From contig NZ_OZ034992.1 in NCBI RefSeq assembly GCF_964030925.1, positions 62,001 through 126,000 on the forward strand: DNA of 64,000 bases. The letters are read 5' to 3'. Below the pieces are notes generated by a model, which saw only the letters and a list, made by a program, of their open reading frames with translations, was not told the origin of the DNA and searched no databases. Source of the stretch: Spiroplasma_E sp902809815 (GTDB lineage: Bacteria; Bacillota_I; Bacilli_A; Mycoplasmatales; VBWQ01). Made by a program: the position numbers and the translations under genes. Position 1 is the first letter of the stretch, and each line of letters begins with the position of its first letter. This document shows, piece by piece, positions 32,259-44,178 of the stretch.

Positions 32259-34361
32259 TTATTTTTTAGTAATTCTTCCTTTTTGATATTTACCAGCAAC
32301 TGCTTCAGCAACTGATTTTGGTGCTTCTTCATAGTGTGAAAAAGACATTGTATATGTTCCACGTCCTTGGGTCATTGAACGTAATTCAGTAGCATAACCA
32401 AACATTTCAGATAAAGGCACTTTAGCTTTAACAACTTTACTGTTACCACGCATTTCATCTGCTTCAATAGTACCTCTTTTACCAGAAATTTTACCAACAA
32501 TAGAACCATAATATTCATCTGGAATAATAACTTCAACATTCATAATTGGTTCTAATAATACTGGTTTTAATAAATCTTTATTATCTTGTAAAGATTTAGA
32601 AGCTGCAATATTAAAGGCACGTTCTGAAGAGTCAACAGGGTGGAATGAACCATCATATAATGTTGCTTTAACGTCAATAACTGGATATCCAGCAATTAAA
32701 CCATTAGCTAATGATTCAATTAATCCTTCTTGTACTGGTTTAATGTATTCACGTGGCACTTTACCACCAACAATTTTATCAACAAACTCAAATCCTTTAT
32801 CTGGATTTGGTTCAAATTTAATAATAACATGTCCATATTGGCCGCGACCACCTGATTGATGAATATATTTACCCTCAGCGCGCTCACAAACTGCTTTAAT
32901 TGTTTCACGATAAGCAACTTGTGGATTTCCAATGTTAGTTGCTACTTTAAATTCACGTTTTAAACGATCAGTTAAGATGTCTAAATGCAGTTCTCCCATT
33001 CCTGAAATAATTGTCTGTCCTGTTTCTTTGTCTGATGAAACACGGAATGTTGGATCTTCTTCTGCAAGTTTTTGTAAACCTAAACTCATTTTTTCTTGAT
33101 CAGCTTTTGTTTTTGGTTCAAGCGCTAATGAAATAACCGGTTCTGGAAACACCATTTTTTCTAAAATAACTTCATGTTTTTCATCACATAATGTATCACC
33201 AGTAGTTGTATCTTTTAAACCAACAATAGCAGCAATGTCACCAGCATAAACCTTTTTAATTTCGGCACGACTATTGGCATGCATTTGTAAAATTCGACCA
33301 ACACGCTCTTTTTTTTCTTTAGTTGAGTTTAATACATAACTACCAGATTCTAATGTTCCCGAATATACTCTAAAAAAAGTTAATCTTCCAACAAAAGGGT
33401 CGGTCATAATTTTAAATGCCAACGCTGAGAAAGGTTCTTCATCACTAGAATGACGTTCTACTTCTTTTGATGAAACAGGTAATATTCCTTTAATTGCAGG
33501 TACATCTAATGGTGAAGGCAAGTAATCAATAACTGCATCTAACATTAATTTAACACCTTTATTTTTAAAGGCACTACCACATAATACTGGGAAAAACTCA
33601 GCAGCAATTGTTGCTTTACGAATTACTGTCTTAATTTCAACAACCGTTACTTCTCCTTCAGCATATTTCATAAAGAAATCATCATCAAAGTGAGAAAGTG
33701 CTTCTAATAATTCCTCACGTCTACTTGCAATAACATCTTTAAGTTCTTCAGGAATTGCAATTTCTTTATAATCCTCATTTGGTTTACCATCAAAATGGTA
33801 TGCTTTCATCTCAATTATATCAATAATTCCATCAAAAGCATCTTCTGCACCAATTGGTCATTGAATTGCATGAGCATTAGCACCAAGACGATCTTTTAAT
33901 GTTTGAATTGAATGAGCAAAGTCAGCCCCAATTTTATCCATTTTATTTGCAAAAACAATTCTTGGTACATTATACCTAGTTGCTTGATTTCAAACAGTTT
34001 CAGTTTGTGGTTCAACTCCAGTTTGCGCGTCTAATACAGCAACTGCTCCGTCTAAAACTCTTAATGAGCGTTCAACTTCAACAGTAAAATCAACGTGACC
34101 CGGAGTATCAATAATATTTATTCGATTATTTCTTCAAACAGCAGTTGTTGCAGCTGAAGTAATAGTAATACCACGTTCTTGTTCTTGTTCCATTCAGTCC
34201 ATAGTTGCGGCACCTTCATGTACCTCACCAATTTTATGAATTTTACCAGTATGATATAAAACTCTTTCTGTTGTTGTAGTTTTACCAGCATCAATATGAG
34301 CCATAATTCCAATATTTCTAGTATTTGCTAGTGAATATTCTCGACCTGATTTTTCTGCCAT
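32259..34361 (-). CDS. fusA: Elongation factor G
   Basis: The 700-aa translocase has G-domain motifs AHIDAGKTTTTERVLY, DTPGHVDFTVEV and NKMDKIGAD, the switch I RGITI, domain IV (GGRGQYGHV) and a domain V of normal length. Several Trp, including TMDWMEQEQERGIT, are TGA. CTCCT-type RBS sequence precedes the ATG. Third gene of the str operon. Confidence 0.97.
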
Positions 34362-34376
34362 TTTCTCTCTCCTTTA

Positions 34377-34844
34377 TTATCATTTATAGTGAGCAAAGGC
34401 TTTATTAGCTTCAGCCATACGATGAATTTCATCACGTTTTTTAATTGATGAACCATTACCAGTAGCAGCATCCATAATCTCAGCTGCAAGTTTATCTTGC
34501 ATACTATTACCATATCTTGCTTGTGAATAAGAAACTAATCAACGAATTGCTAAAGTTATCTTACGAGTAGCACTAACTTCAATAGGAACTTGATAGTTTG
34601 CGCCACCAATTCTTCGAGTTTTAATTTCTAATTGTGGTGTAATATTAGCAATTGCCTTTTCAAATACTTCTAATGGTACTTGTTGGGTTTTTTCTCCAAC
34701 AATTTTAAAAGAATTATAAACAATTTTTTGAGCTACACTTTTTTTACCATCAATCATAATGGCGTTAATTAATTGAGTAACAATTTTTGAATCATAAATT
34801 GGATCAGCAACTAATTCTCTTTTAATAGCTTGATTTTTACGCAT
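34377..34844 (-). CDS. rpsG: 30S ribosomal protein S7
   Basis: The 155-aa S7 starts MRKNQAIKRELVADPIY, has the RRIGGANYQVP beta-hairpin region, and ends FAHYKW-stop, where Trp is TGA directly before TAA. Stopping at that TGA would remove the conserved terminal Trp. It binds the 3' major domain of 16S rRNA. It sits 14 nt downstream of rpsL. Confidence 0.97.
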
Positions 34845-34858
34845 TTAGTTTTACCTCC

Positions 34859-35278
34859 TTATTTCTTATCTTTTGGTTTTTTAGTTCCGTATTTAGAACG
34901 ACCTTGATTACGATTTACTACTCCGGCAGTATCAGAATACCCACGAATAACATGGTATCTAACTCCAGGTAAGTCTTTAACTCTCCCACCACGGATTCCA
35001 ACAATAGCATGTTCTTGCAAATTATGACCTTCTCCAGAAATATAAGCAGTAACTTCCATACCGTTAGTTAAACGAGCACGAACAATTTTTCTTAAAGCTG
35101 AGTTAGGTTTTTTTGGTGTTCTTGTAGTAACTACAAGCGCTACACCTTTTTTTTGCGGACTGCTAATTGAAGAAGTTGTTTTTGTTAATGAATTATATGA
35201 AGCATTTAACGCTGGTGATTTAGATTTGTATTTTTTATCTGTACGTCCTTTACGTAATAGTTGGTTCATTGTTGGCAT
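34859..35278 (-). CDS. rpsL: 30S ribosomal protein S12
   Basis: The 139-aa S12 has TPKKPNSALRKIVRARL and the decoding-centre loop GGRVKDLPGVRYHVIRG. Lys at the streptomycin-related PKKPNS position is wild type. AGGAGG precedes the ATG. It is the first gene of the str operon, with a promoter ~80 bp upstream. Confidence 0.97.
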   Translation of the reverse strand: MPTMNQLLRKGRTDKKYKSKSPALNASYNSLTKTTSSISSPQKKGVALVVTTRTPKKPNSALRKIVRARLTNGMEVTAYISGEGHNLQEHAIVGIRGGRVKDLPGVRYHVIRGYSDTAGVVNRNQGRSKYGTKKPKDKK

Positions 35279-35358
35279 TAATCGTTAGCCTCCTTTATGA
35301 TTTTAAAGAATTAATTATATACACAATTCCTAGTGTATCAAAATTTAGTCCAATAAGT

Positions 35359-35388
35359 ATAATACCAGTTTTTAATAGTAATAGTCAA
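35359..35388 (-). promoter_or_regulatory. str operon sigma-A promoter
   Basis: TTGACT (35383-35388), an 18-bp spacer and TATTAT (35359-35364) face rpsL. Confidence 0.7.
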
Positions 35389-35464
35389 ATAAATTTTGAA
35401 AAATAATTAGAAAAAAATGACACAATTTAAATTATGTCATTTTAAATTAATATATATTAATTAT

Positions 35465-37246
35465 TTATTCAATAGTATCTGTAAATGTAAATGTTCCTGA
35501 AATTTTATCACCTTGTGCTGTAACTGTAAATTTAACTTCACCAGCAACTTGTTTATCTTCTTTTTTCTTATCATTAGTTAAAGTAAAATCAGTACCTACA
35601 CTAACATCTAATTTAGTTGTTTTTTTAATCGCTGCTGCAACTGCATCAGTAATTTCTTTATTAGTATTTAAATCACCAAAAGTTTTTTCACTATCTACTG
35701 CTGTTTTAAGATCATCAACTTTAACATCTTTAATATCTTGCTTAGCAACAGTTAAAGTATCTGTAAATGTAAATGTTCCTGAAATTTTATCACCTTGTGC
35801 TGTAACTGTAAATTTAACTTCACCAGCAACTTGTTTATCTTCTTTTTTCTTATCATTAGTTAAAGTAAAATCAGTACCTACACTAACATCTAATTTAGTT
35901 GTTTTTTTAATCGCTGCTGCAACTGCATCAGTAATTTCTTTATTAGTATTTAAATCACCAAAAGTTTTTTCACTATCTACTGCTGTTTTAAGATCATCAA
36001 CTTTAACATCTTTAATATCTTGCTTAGCAACAGTTAAAGTATCTGTAAATGTAAATGTTCCTGAAATTTTATCACCTTGTGCTGTAACTGTAAATTTAAC
36101 TTCACCAGCAACTTGTTTATCTTCTTTTTTCTTATCATTAGTTAAAGTAAAATCAGTACCTACACTAACATCTAATTTAGTTGTTTTTTTAATCGCTGCT
36201 GCAACTGCATCAGTAATTTCTTTATTAGTATTTAAATCACCAAAAGTTTTTTCACTATCTACTGCTGTTTTAAGATCATCAACTTTAACATCTTTAATAT
36301 CTTGCTTAGCAACAGTTAAAGTATCTGTAAATGTAAATGTTCCTGAAATTTTATCACCTTGTGCTGTAACTGTAAATTTAACTTCACCAGCAACTTGTTT
36401 ATCTTCTTTTTTCTTATCATTAGTTAAAGTAAAATCAGTACCTACACTAACATCTAATTTAGTTGTTTTTTTAATCGCTGCTGCAACTGCATCAGTAATT
36501 TCTTTATTAGTATTTAAATCACCAAAAGTTTTTTCACTATCTACTGCTGTTTTAAGATCATCAACTTTAACATCTTTAATATCTTGCTTAGCAACAGTTA
36601 AAGTATCTGTAAATGTAAATGTTCCTGAAATTTTATCACCTTGTGCTGTAACTGTAAATTTAACTTCACCAGCAACTTGTTTATCTTCTTTTTTCTTATC
36701 ATTAGTTAAAGTAAAATCAGTACCTACACTAACATCTAATTTAGTTGTTTTTTTAATCGCTGCTGCAACTGCATCAGTAATTTCTTTATTAGTATTTAAA
36801 TCACCAAAAGTTTTTTCACTATCTACTGCTGTTTTAAGATCATCAACTTTAACATCTTTAATATCTTGCTTAGCAACAGTTAAAGTATCTGTAAATGTAA
36901 ATGTTCCTGAAATTTTATCACCTTGTGCTGTAACTGTAAATTTAACTTCACAAGCAACTTGTTTATCTTCTTTTTTCTTATCATTAGTTAAAGTAAAATC
37001 AGTACCTACACTAACATCTAATTTAGTTGTTTTTTTAATCGCTGCTGCAACTGCATCAGTAATTTCTTTATTAGTATTTAAATCACCAAAAGTTTTTTCA
37101 CTATCTACTGCTGTTTTAAGATCATCAACTTTAACATCTTTAATATCTTGCTTAGCAGTTTGATCACCACAAGCTACAACTGAAGTAGTAGCTACTGTTG
37201 TTAGGGCTAATGCACCCATAAGTCTTAATAAATTTTTCATTTGCAT
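35465..37246 (-). CDS. Spiralin-like lipoprotein with six tandem 94-residue repeats
   Basis: The 593-aa product has a lipoprotein signal (LRLMGALALTTVATTSVVAC, Cys26 lipidated) and six repeats of 94 residues starting KQDIKDVKVDDLKTAVDSEK. Each contains DAVAAAIKKTTKLDVSVGTD and VKFTVTAQGDKISGTFTFTD. The spacing of a helical AVxxAI segment and a VKFTVTAxGDxISGxF strand pair recalls the spiralin domain. Repeats are identical except one Gly-to-Cys change in the first (QVACEVKF). GGAGGT lies 8 nt before the ATG. It is probably an abundant surface antigen or adhesin with copy-number variation. Confidence 0.88.
   Translation of the reverse strand: MQMKNLLRLMGALALTTVATTSVVACGDQTAKQDIKDVKVDDLKTAVDSEKTFGDLNTNKEITDAVAAAIKKTTKLDVSVGTDFTLTNDKKKEDKQVACEVKFTVTAQGDKISGTFTFTDTLTVAKQDIKDVKVDDLKTAVDSEKTFGDLNTNKEITDAVAAAIKKTTKLDVSVGTDFTLTNDKKKEDKQVAGEVKFTVTAQGDKISGTFTFTDTLTVAKQDIKDVKVDDLKTAVDSEKTFGDLNTNKEITDAVAAAIKKTTKLDVSVGTDFTLTNDKKKEDKQVAGEVKFTVTAQGDKISGTFTFTDTLTVAKQDIKDVKVDDLKTAVDSEKTFGDLNTNKEITDAVAAAIKKTTKLDVSVGTDFTLTNDKKKEDKQVAGEVKFTVTAQGDKISGTFTFTDTLTVAKQDIKDVKVDDLKTAVDSEKTFGDLNTNKEITDAVAAAIKKTTKLDVSVGTDFTLTNDKKKEDKQVAGEVKFTVTAQGDKISGTFTFTDTLTVAKQDIKDVKVDDLKTAVDSEKTFGDLNTNKEITDAVAAAIKKTTKLDVSVGTDFTLTNDKKKEDKQVAGEVKFTVTAQGDKISGTFTFTDTIE
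35475..37157. repeat. Six 282-bp tandem repeats
   Basis: The period is exactly 282 bp (for example CTGTAAATGT at 35479, 35761, 36043, 36325, 36607 and 36889). Only one base difference was seen, near 36952, inside the repeat closest to the signal peptide. Confidence 0.95.
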
Positions 37247-37495
37247 ATCTTAGTACCTCCGAAATAGTTATTTACTTATTTTTTGAATTTTAACATACAA
37301 GAAAATTAATGTAAAGATTTTTTGCTTTGCACATGTTAATTAACATATAAATTTATATATTCAAATCTTATTTTTTTACTAGTCTTTGATTTTCATTAAA
37401 TAAGGTTTTTTTAAAAAATGTTATATAATAATAAGTATCATTTAAGGCATGTTTTTATAGCATACTTATGGTAATAAGAAAGGGTTGAAAATTTT

Positions 37496-37777
37496 ATGCA
37501 AAAAAGTCAGATAGCACGAGCTGTACAAAAAAAATTAGAATTATCAGAAAAAGAATACAAAGAAGTGTTAGAATTTATCTTAGATAAAATTGCTACTGCT
37601 TTAATTAAAGGAGAAAAAGTAACACTACGTAACTTTGGAACTTTTACTATTAAATACCGCAAAGCTCGACCGGGAGTAAATCCACAAAATTCAGAACCGA
37701 TGGCTATTCCTAGAAAGCGAGTAGTTAAATTTAATTCTTGTAAAGCATTAAAAAAGAGAGTTAATGAAGGTAAATAA
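37496..37777 (+). CDS. hup: DNA-binding protein HU
   Basis: The 93-aa HU-family protein has the DNA-binding arm core VTLRNFGTFTIKYRKARPGVNPQNSEPMAIPRKRVVKF and the terminal SCKALKKRVNEG. It compacts and bends DNA as a dimer. GAAAGGG precedes the ATG, TATAAT is at 37424-37429, and a terminator follows. Confidence 0.95.
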   Translation: MQKSQIARAVQKKLELSEKEYKEVLEFILDKIATALIKGEKVTLRNFGTFTIKYRKARPGVNPQNSEPMAIPRKRVVKFNSCKALKKRVNEGK

Positions 37778-37875
37778 ATATTTTATTTTAGGAATGACTT
37801 CAATCAAATATAGATTGTATATTCATTCCTTTTAATTTGTAAAATTAGCAACCTTTTTTAATCTTAAATAATTAA

Positions 37876-37910
37876 AAAAATACTCTGTTTTAAATGAGTA
37901 TTTTTTATTT
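37876..37910. terminator. Terminator after hup
   Basis: AAAAATACTC...GAGTATTTTT, a 10-bp stem with a 10-nt loop and T-run. It probably serves both hup and the convergent MATE gene. Confidence 0.7.
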
Positions 37911-37958
37911 TCTTCATATATTAATATTAAGATATATTTTTATAAATTACTTAATCTA

Positions 37959-39572
37959 TTATATTTTTATTAAGTACTTTTTTTCTGATAAATTAGATAT
38001 TTGCATTTTTTTATCTTTAGTTGTATGAATAAATGGTTTAGATTTTAAAAATGTATAAATTAATAATGGTAATAATATAAAAGCAGCAAATAAATCAATA
38101 AAGCCAAGAAATAAATAAAAATAAAAACCATTATGAGAAACATGTGCAACATAATATCCTAAACTTAAACAAACAATTGGCATTATAATTGTTCGTTGTA
38201 AACTAGCAAATAATGACAATTTACCACGATTAATTGATTGATAGAAAATAACAGCAACATAATGTAGTGTAGCTAATGGATAAAAAGCAAACTGCATAAT
38301 AATATAAACTTTAAAGAATCTTGCCATTTCTAAATCTACGCCAAAGAAATGCATCATATATTGCCCTACTATTACTACTAATAATACTGAACCAATTAGC
38401 AACAATAAAAGTAATAAAGTTAAACGTCACATCAATTGTCAAACACGACTAAAGTCCTTTGAACCATAAACATAACCAATTAATGCTCTTGCTCCCTGCG
38501 TAATTCCAATAATAGGTGCATTAATTAAAATTAACCAAGGCATAATACCACCATATAATTGAACAAAAACCGGAATACCAGTACTTCCTCCACCATGATA
38601 GTCTGGAGGTGGCAATGTATTTAAAATTTTAGTAGTAACCATTGCCAAAATACTTTGGGCAATATTTTGTAATAAAGAAGTTGCACCAATTAATAAAATG
38701 CCCGTTACTATTACTCATTTAAGTTTTAAGTGTGCTACTTTAAATCTTAAATTATCGGCACTATATCAAATAATACCTATTGAAAATAAATTAATGCTTG
38801 CTCAAGCAATAATAGTTGCATATGCAGTACCTTCCATTCCTAATTTACCAGGAATAACAAAAATAAAATCTAAAGATATATTTACTAAACAAGCTGCAAC
38901 ATTAATTAAAATTGTTCATAACATCATTCCTTCACTACGTAACAATGAAACTAAAAAATAAGCAAAAAAAAGTAATGGTGTAGCAAGAATTAAAATTTGT
39001 GAAAATCTAACTGCTTCTTTAATTATTATTTCCCTAATTACTGGATTACTTCCAGCATCACTTCCAGCTTGAAATTCAATAATACTCTGACAACTAAAAT
39101 ACATAATGATCATAAGAACAATAGAAACTAAAAAAGATAATAGAAACGCATTTCCTAAATATTCTGACATTTGTTCTCGTTTATTTTGACCATATGCAAT
39201 TGAAAACTTAATACCTGTTCCAGTTGCAACCATTAAAGCAAAGGAAACCATCATTGAAGAAGGAACAGCAGCATAAGTAGTAGCAATATTAATAATTTTT
39301 AATGCTTGTTCAGCAGTTATCATTATTCCTGAATTTTGATAATTATTATAACGATCAATAATACTTTGTCCACCTCATTGTGTAGCAATTCATTTATCAA
39401 AAATTTGATAAGTAGAAAAAATAATTACAGCAATTAAAGGTGGTGTGACCATAATAAAGATTGCTTTTCATGGATTTGCCGTGCTAAAAATAGCTTGTCT
39501 TTTCAACTTGTTTATTGAATTTCTTTCTGTTCTTTTATTGAAAGTAACTTTAGCAATATTTTCTTTTTCCAT
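37959..39572 (-). CDS. MATE-family multidrug/toxin efflux transporter
   Basis: The 537-aa protein has about twelve membrane segments in two related halves. N-terminal half: GGQSIIDRYNNYQNSG and IATTYAAVPSSMMVSFALMVATGTGIKFS. C-terminal half: PWLILINAPIIGITQGARALIGYVYGSKDF (the conserved GxxQGxxxxxGYxxG-type loop). Such proteins export cationic drugs or metabolites using Na+ or H+ gradients. Mollicute relatives are often annotated only as MATE family. The start follows AAAGGA. Confidence 0.85.
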
Positions 39573-39791
39573 AATATTATCCTTTCTAACAAAATTAATC
39601 TAATTAATATTATATTTTATAAAAACTCATAACTAAAATATCTATTGCTGTCACAAATAAAAAACATGTTTAGTATTTTAAAAAATGTTAGAAGAAAAAA
39701 ATTAAAATATAAATTTTTATAAAAAATATAATTACATTATAACCTAATAATAAATAAATATTTAAAAATAATCTCTTTAATTTATTTTTAT

Positions 39792-40810
39792 TTAAAAACT
39801 ATCATTACTTTCAATTGAAAAAACAATTGGTATTTTATTAGTTTTTCACTTAGTTCCTGTATGAAAATCAGGAGTAATAATAACATAAACCATACCAACT
39901 TGTTGATAATAGTTATTAATTACATGTTTAGCAAATTTATCACTAAAATATTGAATTGTGAAATTACCAGTTAAAGGATCACTCTTTAATTGATTAGAAG
40001 TATTAATAACATTCTTATTAATTTGTTGATATGTTAAATTAGGATTAACAATAATTGGATCCATTCTTGATAAATCCTTAATTGTATTTAAATCAGAACG
40101 CTTATCTGTTAAAGTTACTTTCAAAATGGCTGTTGTTCCTGTTCAATAAGGATCATTAACATCTGCTGTAATTTTAACTCAAATATCACCAGCAACCTAT
40201 TCTTCATCATCTGCTGCCACTTTTCCTTCTTCATCACTAAAATAATTAACAGTAAAACCAGCCGCTAACTTATTATTCTCAAATTGCTTAGCACTATTAA
40301 AACAGTTGAATCAATTTCTTGATATTTTTTAGTAGTATCAACTTTAATATTAGATAAATCAGTAAGATTAGTAATCTTATCTAAATTGGCCTTTTGAATT
40401 GTTATTCTCAAATATTTAGTTTGACCTTTTCAATAAGGATCATGGTGATCGGCAGTAATTATAACATAAACATCCCCTGGTTCTTGTCCAACGTTATTAA
40501 TAGTATCTTTATCACCATCATTTTTATAATAATTAACTTGATAACCAGCAGCTAGTTGATGTTGTTTAAATACATCTGCTGTATTATAAATATCTTTATT
40601 AATTTCACCATAAGTTGCTCCTAGTGTAAGCGTAAGTTTGATATTGCTTTCTTTAGTTGTTCTAAATAATGATTTTAATATTATTTGTAAATTTTTATGA
40701 TGATAATTAATCTTATTATCTAATTCACTAGTAACTGATAAATTAGTTGTTGTGATAATTGGTGTAATAACAGTTGTTAAACTTACTAATGTTGTTAATA
40801 ATGCTTTCAT
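39792..40810 (-). pseudogene. Secreted surface protein with three repeated domains, broken
   Basis: A signal peptide (MKALLTTLVSLTTVITPII), without a lipobox Cys, is followed by three ~90-residue modules. Their signatures are GYQVNYYKNDGDK...PGDVYVIITADHHDPYWKG, GFTVNYFSDEEGK...VAGDIWVKITADVNDPYW, and NFTIQYFSDKF...VGMVYVIITPD. A 1-nt loss near 40300 and a TAG at about 40198 (expected Gln) interrupt module 2. The same module occurs once at the C-terminus of the phage capsid protein at 948-2132. The function was probably surface adhesion. Confidence 0.75.
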
Positions 40811-40960
40811 AAATTAATCCTCCCTCTTTTTAACACTAATTTTAGTAAAATTTTATCATTTTTCAAATAAAGATGGTTGATTATAAAATGAGGGAAATGG
40901 TTAATAATTAAAAGATGATAATTATTTTTATTATAAGAGCAAAAGATTAATTATAATAAT

Positions 40961-42100
40961 TTAATGAATAATTGCTTTCTTTTTTTCTATAGCAAATACT
41001 TTAAATTTAAATAGTTTTACATATTGTCTTGATAAAAAAGCACAAAAGAAAATTAAAATTAACATCTTAACAAATGAGTAAATTATAGTAACAAAAAAAT
41101 TATTATTTACAAATTCTACTGCCCTTCTGGCAACATTTAATCCAAATATTAAACGCAATAATAAACCTGTCATAAATTCAACACTAATTATTTTATTAAA
41201 AACAATATGGAAAAATAAAATAAAAGTAGTACCATGAAATAAAAAGGCTAAAGTTTTATTATAATTAATATTTAACATAATAAAAGGAATAAATAAAAAT
41301 AAAGCTTGCAAAATTTCCATAATATCTCAATAAATTAAAGGAAAATAAAATATCATTCGACAACTAATAATAACAATAAATAAAGAAAAACTAAGTAATG
41401 AATAAACCACATTATCTTTTATCTTTTCTCAATTTACTCATCACTGAAAATTAAGACCAACTAAAAAAGCTAATAACCCAGGTATCAGTTGTAAAAATCC
41501 ACCCTCACGAAATGATACATAAAATAAATCTCAATTAAAGTTATCATATCAATATAACTTACTAGTAAGTTGCAAGTTAATACTAAATATTAAAACTATT
41601 ATTAATAAAATACTAGTAATAACTAAAGTTATTATTTTAACAATATTTCAACTTTTATTACTTAAGGAAAAGTGGTTAGTAACAACTTTTACTAATGCGC
41701 TACCACCAATAATAATTCATATCATTCATTTACCATAATCAAAAAATAATAATTTAAATCATAATCCTATCATATAACCTGTTGTTACATATCCTTCTTT
41801 AAAAGCAAAAAAATCTAAATACATAAAACTTGTAACTAAAGATAAAATCATAATAGCTAGTATTAATTTACTATACTCTTTTCAACTAAAATTATTATTG
41901 GCACTTAAAAAACCAAATGATATCAATATAACAAATAACATTGGTGAACAAAAATAAGCATTAAAAGCATGTAAACTACCACCAATATTTAAAGTAACAT
42001 TTTGTACATTATTTCAAACAATAAAAATAGTAGCAAGCACAATAAGTAATCTAATGCCATTATTTCGAAAATTAATTTGTTTAAAATTGATAATATCCAT
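40961..42100 (-). CDS. Polytopic membrane protein, 379 aa
   Basis: Ten or more membrane segments with TGA Trp codons. The N-terminus FRNNGIRLLIVLATIFIVWN and general topology loosely recall membrane acyltransferases, but no His catalytic motif is clear. The ATG overlaps the stop of the phosphodiesterase gene (TAATG), so the two are translationally coupled and may act on the same surface glycolipid or polymer. Confidence 0.65.
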
Positions 42101-43164
42101 TACTTAAACTCCTCACTATGATCATACATATTTGTCATATCAAAAAAAGGTGTTAAAATTGGCTGACCATCTCAAATTATTGGTGGTGAATTAATATCTA
42201 ATAATCAAGCAATAGTAGCTGGAATATCATAAATTTTAATTTTATCTGGAATAATTCCGTGTTTTGGAATACAATTTCCTGCAAAAAGCAAAGGAATTTT
42301 TTGTTCAGCATCAGAAGAATGACCATGATATTGTGAAACACCTCCATGATCAGAACTAATAATTAATAAGGTATCTTCTCACATTTCTAAATCTTTTAAA
42401 TTTTCAATAATACCTCCAATATATTTATCAATCTGACTAATTGCTTGATAATATTCTTCACTATTTCATTCACGTGAATGACCTGCTAAATCAGGATTAA
42501 CATAATAAAAAAATGAAAATAAAGGTTTATTACTTAATACGTTTTTGGTATTTTCAAAAGTTTGTTTATCATTTTCTGTTGCACAATAATTACCATTACT
42601 ACTAATTAAAGTTTTTATATTTTCTTGGCCTTTGGGTTGAAAATTAGCAATCATTTCACCTTCACTAGCATAACCAAATAATTTTTTTGAAGGACCATAC
42701 TTATCAATAATAGAACTAAAAATACTTACTTGATCAGCTTTTACTTCAGCATGAACAGTATGATGAACATTCCACAAATCTTGATCAACAACACCATGCT
42801 TAATAGGATCTGTAGCAAACATAACACTTGCTCAATTTGCAGCAGAAGAAGTTGGTAAAACATCACGTGCTTCCAGTGTATACGCACCATGATGCATTAA
42901 ATAGTTCATATTTGGACTATAACCACTTTTTAATGCATAACTGGCCATACCATCAACACCCACCATAACTACATGTTTAGGTTTTTTTGCTTTGGGAACC
43001 AATTGATTAGTTGGTTCATTTGTTAAATAATCGTTACTATGTGGTACATAATTTAAAATTGGATCACGATAACTATCGTAACTAATAGTTATCATAATCC
43101 AAACTACTACTCACACAATATTTATTAGTAAAAAAACAATTATTTTTTTAGAATTAAACATCAT
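42100..43164 (-). CDS. Membrane-anchored alkaline-phosphatase-superfamily phosphodiesterase
   Basis: The 354-aa product has one N-terminal membrane anchor (IIVFLLINIVWVVVWIMITI), so the catalytic domain is extracellular. Metal and nucleophile motifs of type I phosphodiesterases/nucleotide pyrophosphatases are present: VVMVGVDGM (Asp), LPTSSAANWASVM (Thr/Ser nucleophile), FYYVNPDLAGHS (Asp, His), LLIISSDHGG (Asp-His) and YHGHSS (His). It might cleave phosphodiesters in lipid headgroups, glycopolymers or nucleotides. Its stop overlaps the start of the polytopic membrane gene. Confidence 0.82.
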
Positions 43165-43234
43165 AATACACCCTTTTTAATGAAATAATGATTATTAAAT
43201 TTTACTATAAATAAATTTATGAAGTAACTATATA

Positions 43235-43600
43235 TTAAATTCTTGACTTTCATCATCCTCTAACTAATAAACTAACTCCAAGAACAAAACATATTGGTAC
43301 AATAATAATTAAAAAAATAATTGCAAAATAAACTTGTTCAAAAGAATGAGAAACATAAGTATTTTTAGCCGCTTCTATATCTAGTTGATCTCAATTATAA
43401 AACAAATTAATAATACCATAGTGTTTTAAACTTCAAAAACCGTTACCAAGAAAATTATTATAATGATCATTAAAAATAGCTGTTCCAAATAATATTAAAC
43501 TAATTATTAGAAAAAACAAAGTTAAAATGCATAAGAATAATCCTAGTTTTTGCTTTCAATCCCAAGATGTAACTTTTTTATATTCTACATTTTTATCCAT
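43235..43600 (-). CDS. Two-span membrane protein, paralogue of the upstream gene
   Basis: 121 aa with spans at about residues 18-40 and 90-112 and an external loop GNGFWSLKHYGIINLFYNW. The loop and second span match the 126-aa neighbour (GNGFHAISIWGLDSFLSKAGY). Ends RGWWKSRI with TGA Trp codons. Function unknown. Confidence 0.65.
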
Positions 43601-43619
43601 ATTTAACACTTACTAAACA

Positions 43620-44000
43620 CTAAGAATATAATCAACGTTTAAAATAACCAAATATTAAAGATAAAACACTAACACCAAGAAAGATAGCAGTTAAAATTAC
43701 TGTAAATACAATTCCGACAACTACTTGCGCAAGAGGATAAGTTAAAAGCTTATCACTAGTAGCATCTGTTCACATTTGATCATAGCCAGCTTTGCTTAAA
43801 AAACTATCAAGTCCTCATATAGAAATAGCATGAAAGCCATTTCCAGCATATTGTGAACTTCCTCCACTTGGGGCTTTAAAATTGGCTGTTGCAATTAAAA
43901 TTAGTCCTAATGCTAAACAAAGCAAACTAATTACCAGTGAGGCAAAGCCAATTTTTATTCCTCAATTTTGTTTCTTAAAAAGATTTATAAGATTTTTCAT
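43620..44000 (-). CDS. Two-span membrane protein, tandem paralogue
   Basis: 126 aa with the same architecture as the following gene: a short basic N-terminus with Trp, one span, an extracellular ~60-residue loop containing AGNGFHAISIWGLDS, and a second span. AGGAGAAA precedes the ATG. It is the first gene of a four-gene minus-strand cluster ending in the phosphodiesterase and polytopic protein. Confidence 0.65.
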
Positions 44001-44131
44001 TAAGGTTTCTCCTTTACTACCTAATTATTTTATTGTTTTACCAAAATAATGGATTAATTGGTATTATCACAATAAATAAATTATAGCGTAAAATTTTTTT
44101 AAATAATAAAAAAATTATGAATAAAAACATA

Positions 44132-44166
44132 AAAAAATCATTAGTACTTTTACTAATGATTTTTTC
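44132..44166 (-). terminator. rplKA terminator
   Basis: AAAAAATCATTAGTA paired with TACTAATGATTTTTT; a perfect stem with a short loop 13 nt after the rplA stop. Confidence 0.85.
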
Positions 44167-44178
44167 TATATTATTATA

